NCBI RefSeq assembly: GCF_021545845.1
Contig: NZ_CP088923.1
Span: 3,100,001-3,164,000, forward strand
Length of the DNA: 64,000 bases
Direction of reading: 5' to 3'
From: Rhodanobacter thiooxydans
Lineage (GTDB): Bacteria > Pseudomonadota > Gammaproteobacteria > Xanthomonadales > Rhodanobacteraceae
Shown here piece by piece: positions 33,230 through 43,063 of the stretch. A program made the position numbers and the translations under genes. The notes under the pieces were generated by a model, which worked only from the letters and a program-made list of their open reading frames with translations, did no database searches and was not told the DNA's origin. How positions within the stretch are numbered: the first letter of the stretch is position 1; every line of letters begins with the position of its first letter.

Positions 33230-34300
33230 CCGCAGAACCTGCTGGTGGCCGATCGCGCCGGTCACATCGGCTGGACCATCGTCGGCAACAGCATCCCGCT
33301 GCGCGCCGGCATCGATCCGCGACTGCCGTCGGACTGGTCCAGGCCCGGCAGCGGCTGGCAGGGCTGGGCCACGCCGGCGCAGTACCCGCGCATCGAGAAC
33401 CCCGCCGACGGCCGGTTGTGGACGGCGAACAACCGCACCGTCGACGGCGAGGCGCTGGCCCTGCTCGGCAACGGCGGCCATGACCTCGGCGCCCGCGCCC
33501 AGCAGATCCGCGACGACCTGCGTGCCCGCGCCAGCTTCACCCCCGGCACCCTGCTCGACATCCAGCTCGACGACCGTGCGCTGTTCCTCGCCCGCTGGCA
33601 GCGCCTGCTGCAGGACACCCTGGCCGACAGCCGCGACCCTTCACTGCAGCCGCTGCGCCAACTCACCGCCACATGGCACGGCCGGGCCGCCGTCGACAGC
33701 GTCGATTACCGCCTGGTACGCGCCTTCCGCAACCAGGTCGGCGAAGCGGTGCTGGCGCCGTTCGCCGCCCGGGTGCAGCAGCGCTACGCGGATTTCAGCT
33801 GGCCCCGCGAGACCAGCGCCGAGGCGGCGGTGTGGGCCCTGGTCCATCAGCAGCCGGCGGCATGGCTCGATCCGAAATATCCGGATTGGCATGCCCTGCT
33901 CATCGACGCGGCGAAGCAGGTGGCGGACGAACTCGGCCGGCAACCCGGCGGTCTCGCTGCGCGCAGCTGGGGCGAACAAAACCGCACCGGCATCCGCCAC
34001 CCGTTGTCCGCCGCGTTGCCATCGTGGCTGGGCCACTTCATCGACATGCCCGACCAGCCGATCTCCGGCGACAACAACATACCGCACGTCGCCGCGCCCG
34101 GCTTCGGTGCCTCCGAGCACCTGGTCGTGGCTCCCGGCCAGGAGGCCCGCGCCATCCTCAACATACCCGGCGGCCAGAGCGACCACCCGCTGTCACCGTC
34201 TTTCGGCGCGGGCCACGCGGACTGGGTCGAGGGAAGGCCCACGCCGCTGCTGCCGGGACTGCCGCAGCACACGCTGGTGCTGCAACCGGCCGCACGCTGA
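33230..34300 (+). pseudogene. 5'-truncated second copy of the penicillin acylase gene
   Basis: The frame carries the acylase sequence from residue ~453 to the stop, nearly identical to 23635-24670. It lacks the signal, the alpha chain and the nucleophile serine, so it cannot make an active enzyme. Its last residues (GLPQHTLVLQPAAR) differ from the full-length copy (GPEQHRLILVPMRP). An apparent start 33 bases upstream lies in the IS256 remnant and is not credible. It is the right-hand direct repeat of the accessory segment. Confidence 0.88.
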
Positions 34301-34369
34301 CGCGCCGACCGGCGTCGACCGATCGGCCGTCCATGCGGCATTCGACCGCACAAATCGCCGCCGGCGCAG

Positions 34370-34383
34370 CTGATCGAAATCAA
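34370..34383 (+). promoter_or_regulatory. FNR/DNR-type box upstream of the nos operon
   Basis: CTGATCGAAATCAA differs by one base from TTGAT-N4-ATCAA. Its centre is about 60 bases before the first nos-operon start, so a transcript starting 41.5 bases downstream would begin about 19 bases before the ATG. DNR/FNR control of nos genes is well known in denitrifiers. Confidence 0.6.
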
Positions 34384-34436
34384 AAGCACCGCCCTGATGG
34401 GCGCGCATGATCCCCGTCCACACGGCGGATTCATTA

Positions 34437-35516
34437 ATGATCAACTGCGACACCGTCATCATTGGGGCTGGCCCGGTCGGCCTGTTCCAGGTTTTCGAGC
34501 TGGGCCTGCTGGGGCTGGATGCGCACGTGATCGATGCCGTACCGCATGCCGGCGGCCAGTGCGTCGAGCTGTATCCGGACAAGCCGATCTACGACATCCC
34601 GGCGCTGCCGGTGTGCAGTGGGCGCGAGCTGATCGAGCGCCTGCAGCAGCAGATCCGCCCGTTCGCGCCGCAGTTCCACCTGGGTCACACCGTCACCTCG
34701 CTGCAGCGCATGGACAACGGCCGCTTTCACCTGCAGACCAGTGGCGGTCTGGCCTTCGACGCCGGCGTGGTGATCATTGCCGGCGGCCTGGGCGCGTTCG
34801 CGCCGCGCACGCTGGACCTGCCGGAAGCCGCGCCGCTGGTGGGCCGCACGCTGCACTACAAGGTGACGCAGCCGGCGCTGTGCGACGACCAGGACATCGT
34901 GATCGCCGGCGGCGGCGACGCAGCGCTGGATTGGGCGCTGGCCCTGGTCGAGCGGGTGCGCAGCCTGGTGCTGGTGCACCGCTCGTCCAGCTTCCGCGCG
35001 GCACCGGCCAGCGTGGCGCGCATGCAGGCGCTGTGCGACGAGGGCCGCATGCAGTTCTGCGAAGGCGACATCGTCGGACTGGAGACGGCCGCTGGCGCGC
35101 TGTCGCAGGTGCGCGTGCGCACACGCAGCGGCATGGTCCAGCGCATCGAGGCGTCGCATCTGCTGGTGTTCTGGGGCCTGCATCCGGCGCTGGGGCCGAT
35201 CGCCGACTGGGGACTGGCGCTGGAGCGCCAGCAGCTGGTCGTGGATCCGTCGACGCTGCAGACCTCCGTGCCCGGCATCTTCGCCGTAGGCGACATCAAT
35301 ACCTATCCCGGCAAGAAGAAGCTGATCCTGTCGGGTTTCCACGAAACCGCGCTGTGCGCGTTCGCCGCGCATGCGCACCTGCATCCTGGCGACAAGGTGA
35401 ACCTGCAGTACACGACCACCAGCCCGGCACTGCAGCGGCGCCTGGGCGTGCGCGATGCCAAAGGCGCCGATGTCGTGGCACAACCGCCGTCAAGGGTCGA
35501 AGCCAGCGCGGCCTGA
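34437..35516 (+). CDS. Ferredoxin/flavodoxin-NADP+ reductase (thioredoxin reductase-like type)
   Basis: A 359-residue flavoprotein with the FAD loop VIIGAGPVGLFQVFELGLLG, the NADP loop IVIAGGGDAALDWALALVE and the second FAD motif IFAVGDINTYPGKKKLILSG. It lacks the CxxC of thioredoxin reductases, which places it with TrxB-like ferredoxin-NADP reductases. It heads the nos cluster and could feed electrons to NosR's iron-sulfur centres or reduce flavin for ApbE/NosR; both ideas rest on context. The start at 34437 (MINCDTVIIGAG) is preferred over 34407. Confidence 0.85.
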   Translation: MINCDTVIIGAGPVGLFQVFELGLLGLDAHVIDAVPHAGGQCVELYPDKPIYDIPALPVCSGRELIERLQQQIRPFAPQFHLGHTVTSLQRMDNGRFHLQTSGGLAFDAGVVIIAGGLGAFAPRTLDLPEAAPLVGRTLHYKVTQPALCDDQDIVIAGGGDAALDWALALVERVRSLVLVHRSSSFRAAPASVARMQALCDEGRMQFCEGDIVGLETAAGALSQVRVRTRSGMVQRIEASHLLVFWGLHPALGPIADWGLALERQQLVVDPSTLQTSVPGIFAVGDINTYPGKKKLILSGFHETALCAFAAHAHLHPGDKVNLQYTTTSPALQRRLGVRDAKGADVVAQPPSRVEASAA

Positions 35517-35568
35517 CGCTCCACATCTTTTCGCATTCGCACCAAAACGCACACCGGGAGGTCCTCCC

Positions 35569-36636
35569 ATGCACCGCTCCATCGAACCCACCGAACCGCG
35601 CTCGCCCGAGCGCCGGCAACTGCTGCGGCAGGCCGGCCAGCTCGCCATCGCCGGCAGCCTGTTGGCCGGCGGCGGCTGGGCGGTGCTCAAGCGCAAGCAG
35701 AACCTGTGGCAGGTGCGCCGCGAGCGCACGCTGATGCAGACCTCGGTGGCGGTGACCTGCCTGAGCGACGACGTGCAGGCGGCCGGCGAGGCGATCGAGG
35801 CGGCGTTCACGCGCATGGCCACCACGGCGACCGAGTTGACCCGCTTCGATCCGGCCAGCCCGCTGGCGCGGCTGAACCGCTACGGCCGGCTGGCGCTAGT
35901 GCCGTCGAACCTGCACGCGGTGTTGCGCGAGGCACTGGCGCTGTCGGCGCTCACCGGCGGCGCATTCGACGTCACCGTGCTGCCGGTGCTGCGCTACTTC
36001 GAGACGCTGCGCGGCGTCGACGGCACCGATGCGCGCGAGCAGCGCGTGGCCGAGGACCGCGACGCGCTGGTCGGCTACCGCGACCTCGTGCTGGACGCTC
36101 GCGGCGTGCGGCTGCTGCGGCCGGGCATGGCGATCACGCTGGACGGCATCGCCAAGGGCCACGTGGTCGACCAGGGCATCGCGGCGCTGCGCGGCGCCGG
36201 CATCGAGTACGGCCTGATCGACGCCGGCGGCGACATCCAGGCGATCAGCGGCAACGATCCCGGGCGGCACTGGAACGTGGGCATCGTCGACCCGCGCGAC
36301 ACGGGCCGGGTGGCGGCGGTGGTGCAGCTGCGCAACGCGGCGCTGTCCACCTCCGGCAACTACCGCGTGTTCTTCTCCAGCGACCGGCGCCTGTTCCACA
36401 TCGTCGATCCGCGCACCGGCTGGTCGCCGCAGAGTTATTCCAGCGTAACCGTGGTGGCGCAGCGCTCGGTGCTGGCCGACGGCATGAGCACGGCGGCGTT
36501 CTCGCTGGAGCTGCCGCGGCTGTCCGCGCTGATGGCGGCACAGGACCACCAGTGGCTGGCGTTCTCGCGCAGCGGCGAGCAGCGCTGGCGCTCGCGCGAG
36601 CTGCCGCTGATCGCCGGCACGGCGGAGCTGGCCTGA
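35569..36636 (+). CDS. apbE: FAD:protein FMN transferase (NosX/ApbE)
   Basis: A 355-residue ApbE-family protein that attaches FMN to a threonine of flavoproteins such as NosR. It has a twin-arginine-type leader (RRQLLRQAGQLAIAGSLLAG), then AFTRMATTATELTRFDPAS, TLDGIAKGHVVDQGI and IDAGGDIQAISGND. DGMSTAAFSLEL is the metal/FAD site near the C-terminus. It lies directly before nosR; the nosR ATG shares the last base of its TGA. In nos clusters this protein is called NosX. Start ATG 35569 follows GGGAGG. Confidence 0.9.
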   Translation: MHRSIEPTEPRSPERRQLLRQAGQLAIAGSLLAGGGWAVLKRKQNLWQVRRERTLMQTSVAVTCLSDDVQAAGEAIEAAFTRMATTATELTRFDPASPLARLNRYGRLALVPSNLHAVLREALALSALTGGAFDVTVLPVLRYFETLRGVDGTDAREQRVAEDRDALVGYRDLVLDARGVRLLRPGMAITLDGIAKGHVVDQGIAALRGAGIEYGLIDAGGDIQAISGNDPGRHWNVGIVDPRDTGRVAAVVQLRNAALSTSGNYRVFFSSDRRLFHIVDPRTGWSPQSYSSVTVVAQRSVLADGMSTAAFSLELPRLSALMAAQDHQWLAFSRSGEQRWRSRELPLIAGTAELA

Positions 36637-38831
36637 TGCGCGGCGCACGTCCACGCTCCCTCATCGCCAGACTGCTGCTCGCGCTGCTGTTGCTGGCGCC
36701 CGCCTCGGTGGCGCTGGCCAGCATCGACGCAAAGTATCCGCAGCTGCACCAGGTGTTCCCCGAGGCCGAACGCTACGGCGACATCGAGGGCACCCCGCCT
36801 GCGGCGGCCGTGTACCACGGCGACAAGGTGATCGGCTACGTGTTCGAGACGGTGATGGTGGCGCCGGTGCCGGCCTACTCCGGGGCGCCGATCAACATCC
36901 TGGTGTCGATCGGCACCGACGGCACCATCCGCGACGCCCGCGTGCTGGAACAGCACGAACCGATCCTGCTGGTCGGCATTCCGGTGCAGAGGCTGTACGA
37001 CTTCGTGGCGCGCTACATCGGCCACCGCGTGGACGACAAGATCGTGGTCGGCGGCGGCGCCAGCGGCAGCGTGCGCATCGACGCGATCAGCAGCGCCACG
37101 GTGACCTCGATGGTGGCCAACGAGACGATCATGAACTCGGCGCTGAAGGTGGCCGCCTCGCGCAAGCTGATCGCCGGTGCGGCCGACACCGGCGCGGCCG
37201 CCGCGCAGGTGCGCGCCGACTACTTCGTGCCAGCCGACTGGCAGACGCTGACCGGCAACGGCACGATCGGCCACCTGCGGCTGGCGCGGCAGGCGATCGC
37301 CGACGCCTTCAAGGGCCAGCCGGAAAGCGGCCTGGTCGACGACCCCACCGCGCCGGCGCCCGGCCACGGCGCGGACACCTTCATCGACCTGTACTTCGCC
37401 GACGTCACCCCGCCCACGGTGGGCCGCAACCTGCTCGGCCCCACCGCCCACGCCGACCTGATGAAGCAGCTCAAGCCCGGCGACTCGGCGATCGCGGTGA
37501 TGGCCAACGGCATCTACTCGTTCAAGGGCGTGGGCTACGTGCGCGGCGGCATCTTCGACCGCGTGCACCTGCTGCAGGACGGCAAGCTGGTGCTGTTCAA
37601 GGACAGCGACCTGGTGCAGTTGAACGACACCCCGCTGCGCGGCAAGCCAGCCTTCGCCGAGCAGGCGATCTTCATCGTGCGCAACGGCGGCAGCGGCTTC
37701 GACGCCACCCGGCCGTGGACGCTGCAGCTGCTGGTGAACCGCCAGGTCGGCCCGCTGCAAAGCATCTACCACACCTTCACCCGCGACTACCGCATGCCGG
37801 CGGCCTACACCACACGCCCTGAAGCGGCGGCCGAGGCGGACGCCGACGCACTGCCGGCCGACGCGCCGCTGTGGCAGAAGGTATGGCACGGGCGCCGGCT
37901 GGACATCGCGTTGCTGGTGGCGGGGCTCACCGTGCTCACGCTGATCCTGATGTTCCAGGACTGGATCGTGACGCGCCCGCACCTGCTCGAACGCCTGCGC
38001 GTGGGTTTCCTGATCTACACGCTGGTGTTCATCGGCTGGTATGGGCTGGCGCAGCTGTCGGTGGTGAACATCCTCACCTTCATCCAGGCGATGCTGCACG
38101 GCTTCCACTGGTCCACCTTCCTGATGGACCCGCTGGTGTTCATCCTGTGGGTGTTCGTGGCCGCCACCCTGCTGCTGCTCGGACGTGGCATCTACTGCGG
38201 CTGGCTGTGCCCGTTCGGCGCGCTGCAGGTGCTGGTGAACAAGCTGGCGCGCCGGCTGCACGTGCCGCAATTCGAGGTGCCGCAGTACCTGCACGAACGG
38301 CTGTGGGCAATCAAGTACATCGTGCTGCTGGTGCTGTTCGGGATGTCGCTGCAGTCGCTCAACATGGCCGAGCGCTACGCCGAGATCGAGCCGTTCAAGA
38401 CCGCCATCACCCTGCACTTCGCCCGCTCCTGGAGCTACGTGCTCTACGCGCTGGCGCTGGTGGTGGTGGCGGCATTCAACAACAAGTTCTACTGCCGCTA
38501 CGTGTGCCCGCTGGGCGCCGGGCTGGCGGTGTCCGGCCGCTTCCACCTGTTCGAATGGCTGCGCCGTCGCAAGGAATGCGGCCGCCCCTGCCAGATCTGC
38601 GCCAACGAATGCGAAGTGAAGGCGATCAACGCGATCGGCCAGATCAACTTCAACGAATGCCACTACTGCCTGGACTGCCAGGTCACCTACGCCAACGACC
38701 AGAAATGCCCGCCACTGGTGGAACGCCGCAAGAAGCGTGAACGCGCCGCGCGACCGCTGCCCACCCCGGTGTTGACGATCACCCCGGCCGCCACGCCGGA
38801 AACCAACGAGCCGGCGAAGGTCGCCGACTGA
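36636..38831 (+). CDS. nosR: NosR, membrane flavo/iron-sulfur protein for N2O reduction
   Basis: A 731-residue protein needed for NosZ expression or activity. It has an N-terminal signal and a periplasmic FMN-binding domain with DAISSATVTSMVANETIM, whose S/T-x-A-T threonine is the FMN site. Membrane helices follow, with CGWLCPFGA (from C521) and CRYVCPLGAG (from C620). The cytoplasmic end has two ferredoxin-type [4Fe-4S] clusters: CGRPCQICANECEVKAI (from C648) and CHYCLDCQVTYANDQKCPP. All canonical motifs are present. It is translated directly after apbE, with stop and start overlapping as TGATG. Confidence 0.95.
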   Translation: MRGARPRSLIARLLLALLLLAPASVALASIDAKYPQLHQVFPEAERYGDIEGTPPAAAVYHGDKVIGYVFETVMVAPVPAYSGAPINILVSIGTDGTIRDARVLEQHEPILLVGIPVQRLYDFVARYIGHRVDDKIVVGGGASGSVRIDAISSATVTSMVANETIMNSALKVAASRKLIAGAADTGAAAAQVRADYFVPADWQTLTGNGTIGHLRLARQAIADAFKGQPESGLVDDPTAPAPGHGADTFIDLYFADVTPPTVGRNLLGPTAHADLMKQLKPGDSAIAVMANGIYSFKGVGYVRGGIFDRVHLLQDGKLVLFKDSDLVQLNDTPLRGKPAFAEQAIFIVRNGGSGFDATRPWTLQLLVNRQVGPLQSIYHTFTRDYRMPAAYTTRPEAAAEADADALPADAPLWQKVWHGRRLDIALLVAGLTVLTLILMFQDWIVTRPHLLERLRVGFLIYTLVFIGWYGLAQLSVVNILTFIQAMLHGFHWSTFLMDPLVFILWVFVAATLLLLGRGIYCGWLCPFGALQVLVNKLARRLHVPQFEVPQYLHERLWAIKYIVLLVLFGMSLQSLNMAERYAEIEPFKTAITLHFARSWSYVLYALALVVVAAFNNKFYCRYVCPLGAGLAVSGRFHLFEWLRRRKECGRPCQICANECEVKAINAIGQINFNECHYCLDCQVTYANDQKCPPLVERRKKRERAARPLPTPVLTITPAATPETNEPAKVAD

Positions 38832-38859
38832 CCCACCACAATCAGAATGGACGAATGCC

Positions 38860-40809
38860 ATGCACGACGAATCGAGCAACCAACCCGGCCAGTCCGGTCA
38901 GTCCGCGGAACCGGGCAACCCCGCGCGCCGCAACTTCATGAAGACCAGCGCGTTGGCCGGCCTCGCCGGCGCGGCGGGACTGGCGCTGGCAGGCTGCGGC
39001 AGGAAGGGTGACCCGGCCGGCGCGACAGTCGCCGGCGCCGCCGCCGAACCGGCCAAGGCGACCTCGGCCACCGGCGAACTCTCCGACCACGTGCTGCCCG
39101 GCCAGCTCGACGAGTACTACGGCTTCTGGAGCGGCGGCCAGTCCGGCGAGGTGCGCCTGGTCGGCGTGCCTTCGATGCGCGAGCTGATGCGCATCCCGGT
39201 ATTCAACCCCGACTTCACCATCGGCTGGGGCGTCACCAACGAGAGCAAGCGCGTGCTCGGGCCGAACTTCCCGCCCGGCGGCGACTGCCACCACCCGCAC
39301 ATGAGCCAGACCGACGGCCACTACGACGGCCGCTACATCTTCATCAACGACAAGGCGCACACCCGCGTTGCACGCATCCGTTGCGACGTGATGCGCACCG
39401 ACCGCATCACCGACGTGCCCAACGTCCAGGCGATCCACGGCCTGCGCGTGCAGCGTGCGCCGCGCACCGGTTACGTGTTCGCCAACGCCGAATTCCTGGT
39501 CCCGGCGCCGAACGACGGCCGCGACCTGGACGATCCGGCCAAGTACCAGACCATGTTCAGCGCGCTCGACGGCGACACCATGGAAGTCGCCTGGCAGGTG
39601 CTGGTGGACGGCAACCTGGACAACACCGAAGTCGACTACGCCGGCAAGTACGCCATCTCCACCTGCTACAACAGCGAAAAGGCCGTGGACCTGCCCGGCA
39701 CGATGCAGGCCGAGCGCGACTGGGCGGTGGTGTTCAACCTCGCGCGCATCGAGGAGGCGGTGAAGAAGGGCGAGTTCAAGACCATCGGCAGCTCCAAGGT
39801 GCCGGTGCTGGACGGCCGCCACGGCTCGTCGTTCACGCTGTACATCCCGATTCCGAAGAATCCGCACGGCATCAACGCCAGCCCCGACGGCAAGTACGTG
39901 GTAGCCAACGGCAAGCTCTCGCCCACCGTCACCGTGATGGAATGGAGCCGCATCGACGACTGGTTCGCCGGCAAGCTCAAGGATCCGCGCGACGTGGTGG
40001 TGGCCGAGCCGGAGCTGGGCCTGGGGCCGTTGCACACCGCCTACGACGGCCGCGGCAACGGCTACACCGCCCTGTTCATCGACAGCCAGATCGCCAAGTG
40101 GAACATCGCCGACGCGATCGCCGCCCACGGCGGCAAGAAGGTGAACTACCTGCGCCAGAAGATCGACGTGGCCTACCAGCCCGGGCACTGCCATACCTCG
40201 ATGGGCGAGACGCGCGATGCCGACGGCAAGTGGCTGGTGTCGCTGAACAAGTTCTCCAAGGACCGCTTCCTGCCCACCGGCCCGCTGCACCCGGACAACG
40301 ACCAGCTGATCGACATCTCCGGCGAGACCATGAAGCTGGTCGCCGACGGCCCGGTCTACGCCGAGCCGCACGACGTGATCCTGCTACACCGCCGGCTGCT
40401 GATCGACAAGGTCAAGAAGAGCTGGGACCGCGACGACCCGTTCTTCGCCGAGACGGTGGCGATGGCCAAGCGCCACGGCATCAACGTGCTGACCGACAGC
40501 AAGGTCATCCGCGAGGGCAACAAGGTGTTCGTGTACATGACCTCGGCTGCGCCGCTCTTCGGCCTGGGCAGCTTCAAGGTGAAGAAGGGCGACGAGGTGA
40601 CCGTGGTGGTGACCAACATCGACGCAGTGGAGGACGTGAGCCACGGCTTCTGCATCACCAACTACGGCATCAACATGGAGATCAGCCCCGGCGCCACCGC
40701 CTCGGCCACCTTCACCGCCGACAAGGCGGGGGTGTTCTGGTACTACTGCACGTTCTTCTGCCATGCGATGCACATGGAGATGAGCGGGCGGATGCTGGTG
40801 GAGGCCTGA
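38860..40809 (+). CDS. nosZ: Nitrous-oxide reductase, clade I (Tat-exported)
   Basis: The periplasmic copper enzyme reducing N2O to N2. The 649-residue precursor has a Tat signal (ARRNFMKTSALAGLAG), which places it in clade I. The seven-bladed propeller carries CuZ histidines in DCHHPHMSQTDG and NDKAHTRVARIRCDVM. The C-terminal cupredoxin has the CuA site CTFFCHAMHMEM with C630, C634, H638 and M641. Upstream of it, DVSHGFCITNYGINMEI provides another CuA histidine. Length and motifs are complete, so a working enzyme is expected. Confidence 0.97.
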   Translation: MHDESSNQPGQSGQSAEPGNPARRNFMKTSALAGLAGAAGLALAGCGRKGDPAGATVAGAAAEPAKATSATGELSDHVLPGQLDEYYGFWSGGQSGEVRLVGVPSMRELMRIPVFNPDFTIGWGVTNESKRVLGPNFPPGGDCHHPHMSQTDGHYDGRYIFINDKAHTRVARIRCDVMRTDRITDVPNVQAIHGLRVQRAPRTGYVFANAEFLVPAPNDGRDLDDPAKYQTMFSALDGDTMEVAWQVLVDGNLDNTEVDYAGKYAISTCYNSEKAVDLPGTMQAERDWAVVFNLARIEEAVKKGEFKTIGSSKVPVLDGRHGSSFTLYIPIPKNPHGINASPDGKYVVANGKLSPTVTVMEWSRIDDWFAGKLKDPRDVVVAEPELGLGPLHTAYDGRGNGYTALFIDSQIAKWNIADAIAAHGGKKVNYLRQKIDVAYQPGHCHTSMGETRDADGKWLVSLNKFSKDRFLPTGPLHPDNDQLIDISGETMKLVADGPVYAEPHDVILLHRRLLIDKVKKSWDRDDPFFAETVAMAKRHGINVLTDSKVIREGNKVFVYMTSAAPLFGLGSFKVKKGDEVTVVVTNIDAVEDVSHGFCITNYGINMEISPGATASATFTADKAGVFWYYCTFFCHAMHMEMSGRMLVEA

Positions 40810-40863
40810 GCCGTGCCGTGCCGTCGCGCATCCCGCGGCGGCACGGCCGGATCGTCCGGTGCC

Positions 40864-42150
40864 ATGCATACGCTTCGCCGCCTCGCCATCCTGCTCCTGC
40901 TCGCGCTGCCGGCGCTGTCGGCGCATGCGCGCGAGACGCTGGAACAGGTCGTGGCCGCGGCGCCGCCCGGCACCGCGGTCAATGTGCCGGCCGGCGTGCA
41001 TGCGGTGCACCTGCGGCTGGACAAACCCATCACGCTGATCGGCGAGCCCGGCGCGATTCTCGACGGCGGCGGCAGCGGCGACGTCGTGCGCATCGGCGCG
41101 TCGAACGTCACCGTGCGCGGCCTGACCGTGCGCCGCAGCGGCACCGACCTCACCGCAATGAACGCGGGCATCTTCGTCGAGCGCCAGGCGCGCGAGGTCA
41201 CGCTCGAGGGCAACCGCATCGAGGAAAGCCTGTTCGGCATCTACCTCGACGGCGCGGCCAACGTGCGCGTCGCGCACAACGTGGTCCGCGGCATGCGCTC
41301 GCTGCGCGTGGCCGATCGCGGCGACGGCATCCACTTGTGGAACGACACCGGCTGCACCATCGAGGGCAACGACGTGGCCGATTCGCGCGACGGCATCTAC
41401 GTCTACGTCAGCCCGCACAACACGATTGCGCGCAACGTGGTGCACGACGTGCGCTACGGCATCCACTACATGTACTCCCAGGACAACCTGCTGCTGGACA
41501 ACGTCAGCCGCGGCAACCTGGCCGGCTATGCGCTGATGTCCTCGCACCACCTGAAGGTGATCGGCAACAGCTCCGAGGACGAGAAGTCCTACGGCTTCCT
41601 GCTCAACTACATCGCGCACAGCGAGATCGCCGGCAACCGCGTGCACCGCATCAGCGGCCAGAGCGACGACGCCGGCGGCACCGTGGAAGGCACCGAGGGC
41701 AAGGGCCTGTTCGTCTACCTGTCGCAGTTCAACGACCTCCACGACAACCTCGTCACCGACTCGCAGATCGGCATCCACGTGACCGCTGGCTCGGAAAACA
41801 ACCGCCTGTGGAGCAACCGCTTCATGGACAACCGCATCCAGGTGAAATACGTGCAGAACCTCGCCCAGGAATGGTCGGCGCACGGTCGCGGCAATTTCTG
41901 GAGCGATTACCTCGGCTGGGACCTGAACGCCGACGGCATCGGCGACGTGCCGTTCCGCCCCAACGACGGCGTCGACGTGCTGTTGTGGAAATACCCCACC
42001 GCACGCAACCTGATGTCCAGCCCCGCGGTGCTGCTGCTGCGCTACGTGCAGCGCGCGTTCCCGGTGTTCACGCCGCCGTCGGTACAGGACAGCCACCCGC
42101 TGATGAAGGCCCCAACTCCCCTCCGGTCCGACCATGAACCACGCGATTGA
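40864..42150 (+). CDS. nosD: NosD, periplasmic copper-insertion protein
   Basis: A 428-residue protein with a signal peptide (LRRLAILLLLALPALSAHA) and a right-handed beta-helix made of repeats such as NAGIFVERQAREVTLEGNRI and DGIYVYVSPHNTIARNVV. NosD works with the NosF/NosY ABC transporter to assemble the CuZ site of NosZ. The start is placed at ATG 40864 because it opens the signal peptide; an earlier ATG (40813) adds 17 unlikely residues. Its end overlaps nosF by 17 bases. Confidence 0.93.
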   Translation: MHTLRRLAILLLLALPALSAHARETLEQVVAAAPPGTAVNVPAGVHAVHLRLDKPITLIGEPGAILDGGGSGDVVRIGASNVTVRGLTVRRSGTDLTAMNAGIFVERQAREVTLEGNRIEESLFGIYLDGAANVRVAHNVVRGMRSLRVADRGDGIHLWNDTGCTIEGNDVADSRDGIYVYVSPHNTIARNVVHDVRYGIHYMYSQDNLLLDNVSRGNLAGYALMSSHHLKVIGNSSEDEKSYGFLLNYIAHSEIAGNRVHRISGQSDDAGGTVEGTEGKGLFVYLSQFNDLHDNLVTDSQIGIHVTAGSENNRLWSNRFMDNRIQVKYVQNLAQEWSAHGRGNFWSDYLGWDLNADGIGDVPFRPNDGVDVLLWKYPTARNLMSSPAVLLLRYVQRAFPVFTPPSVQDSHPLMKAPTPLRSDHEPRD

Positions 42151-43063
42151 ATTCGAGGCACTGACCAAACGCTACGGCGCGCTCGCCGCGCTCGACGGCG
42201 TCAGCGCCTGCGTACCGCGCGGCCAGGTGATCGGCCTGCTCGGTCACAACGGCGCCGGCAAGTCCACGCTGATCAAACTCATTCTTGGCCTGATCGCGCC
42301 CAGCGGTGGCCGCCTCGAAGTGCTCGGCCAGTCGCCGTGGCGCGCGTACGCGCTGCGCCGGCGCATCGGCTACCTGCCCGAGAGCGCCACCTTCTACGCC
42401 AGCCTGAGCGGGCGCGAGCTGCTCGACTACCTGGCCCGGCTGAAGCAGGCGCCGCGCAGCCAGGTATCGGCGCTGCTGGAGCGCGTCGGCCTGGCACACG
42501 CCGCCGACCGTCGCATCGGCACCTACTCCAAGGGCATGCGTCAGCGCCTCGGCCTGGCCCAGACGCTGCTGGGTTCGCCGGAACTGGTGCTGCTGGACGA
42601 ACCGACCACCGGGCTCGACCCGCAGGCCTCGCGCGAGCTGTACCGCATCGTCGGCGAGCTGCGCGCGGACGGGCGCAGCGTGCTGCTCTCCTCGCACCTG
42701 CTGGCCGAGCTGGAGCCGCACATCGACGGTGCGCTGATCCTGCGCCAGGGCAGGTTGCTTGCGGCCGGCAGCCTGCATGCGCTGGGCGAGCAGGCCGCGC
42801 TGCCGGCGCAGGTGCTGGTGCGTCCGCGCGAGCAGGCGATGCCCGAACTGATTGCGCGCCTCGAAACGGGCGGCCTGTCGGCGCAGCCGCGTCCCGATGG
42901 CCAGCTGGAACTGCAGGTACCTCGCGCCAGCAAACTGCACATGCTGCGCGAATTGCTGGCCGATCCCGCGATCGTCGACCTCGATGTGCGCGAACCCACC
43001 CTGGCGCAGCTCTACGACTGGCTCGGCGCCGGTCCGCAATCCAGCGCAAAGGTGGCCGCATGA
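42134..43063 (+). CDS. nosF: NosF, ABC transporter ATPase for NosZ maturation
   Basis: A 309-residue ABC ATPase with Walker A GHNGAGKSTLIKL, signature YSKGMRQRLGLAQ and Walker B ELVLLDEPTTGLDP followed by a switch histidine in LLSSHLLAELE. Together with NosY it powers maturation of the Cu-S cluster of NosZ, probably supplying a sulfur species to NosD. It overlaps nosD upstream and nosY downstream (ATGA), showing tight translational coupling. Confidence 0.94.
   Translation: MNHAIEFEALTKRYGALAALDGVSACVPRGQVIGLLGHNGAGKSTLIKLILGLIAPSGGRLEVLGQSPWRAYALRRRIGYLPESATFYASLSGRELLDYLARLKQAPRSQVSALLERVGLAHAADRRIGTYSKGMRQRLGLAQTLLGSPELVLLDEPTTGLDPQASRELYRIVGELRADGRSVLLSSHLLAELEPHIDGALILRQGRLLAAGSLHALGEQAALPAQVLVRPREQAMPELIARLETGGLSAQPRPDGQLELQVPRASKLHMLRELLADPAIVDLDVREPTLAQLYDWLGAGPQSSAKVAA

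Noticed and set aside
39381..42137. A 918-codon plus-strand frame
   Set aside because: It is the +1 shadow of nosZ and nosD with Arg/Gln/Ala-rich random composition.
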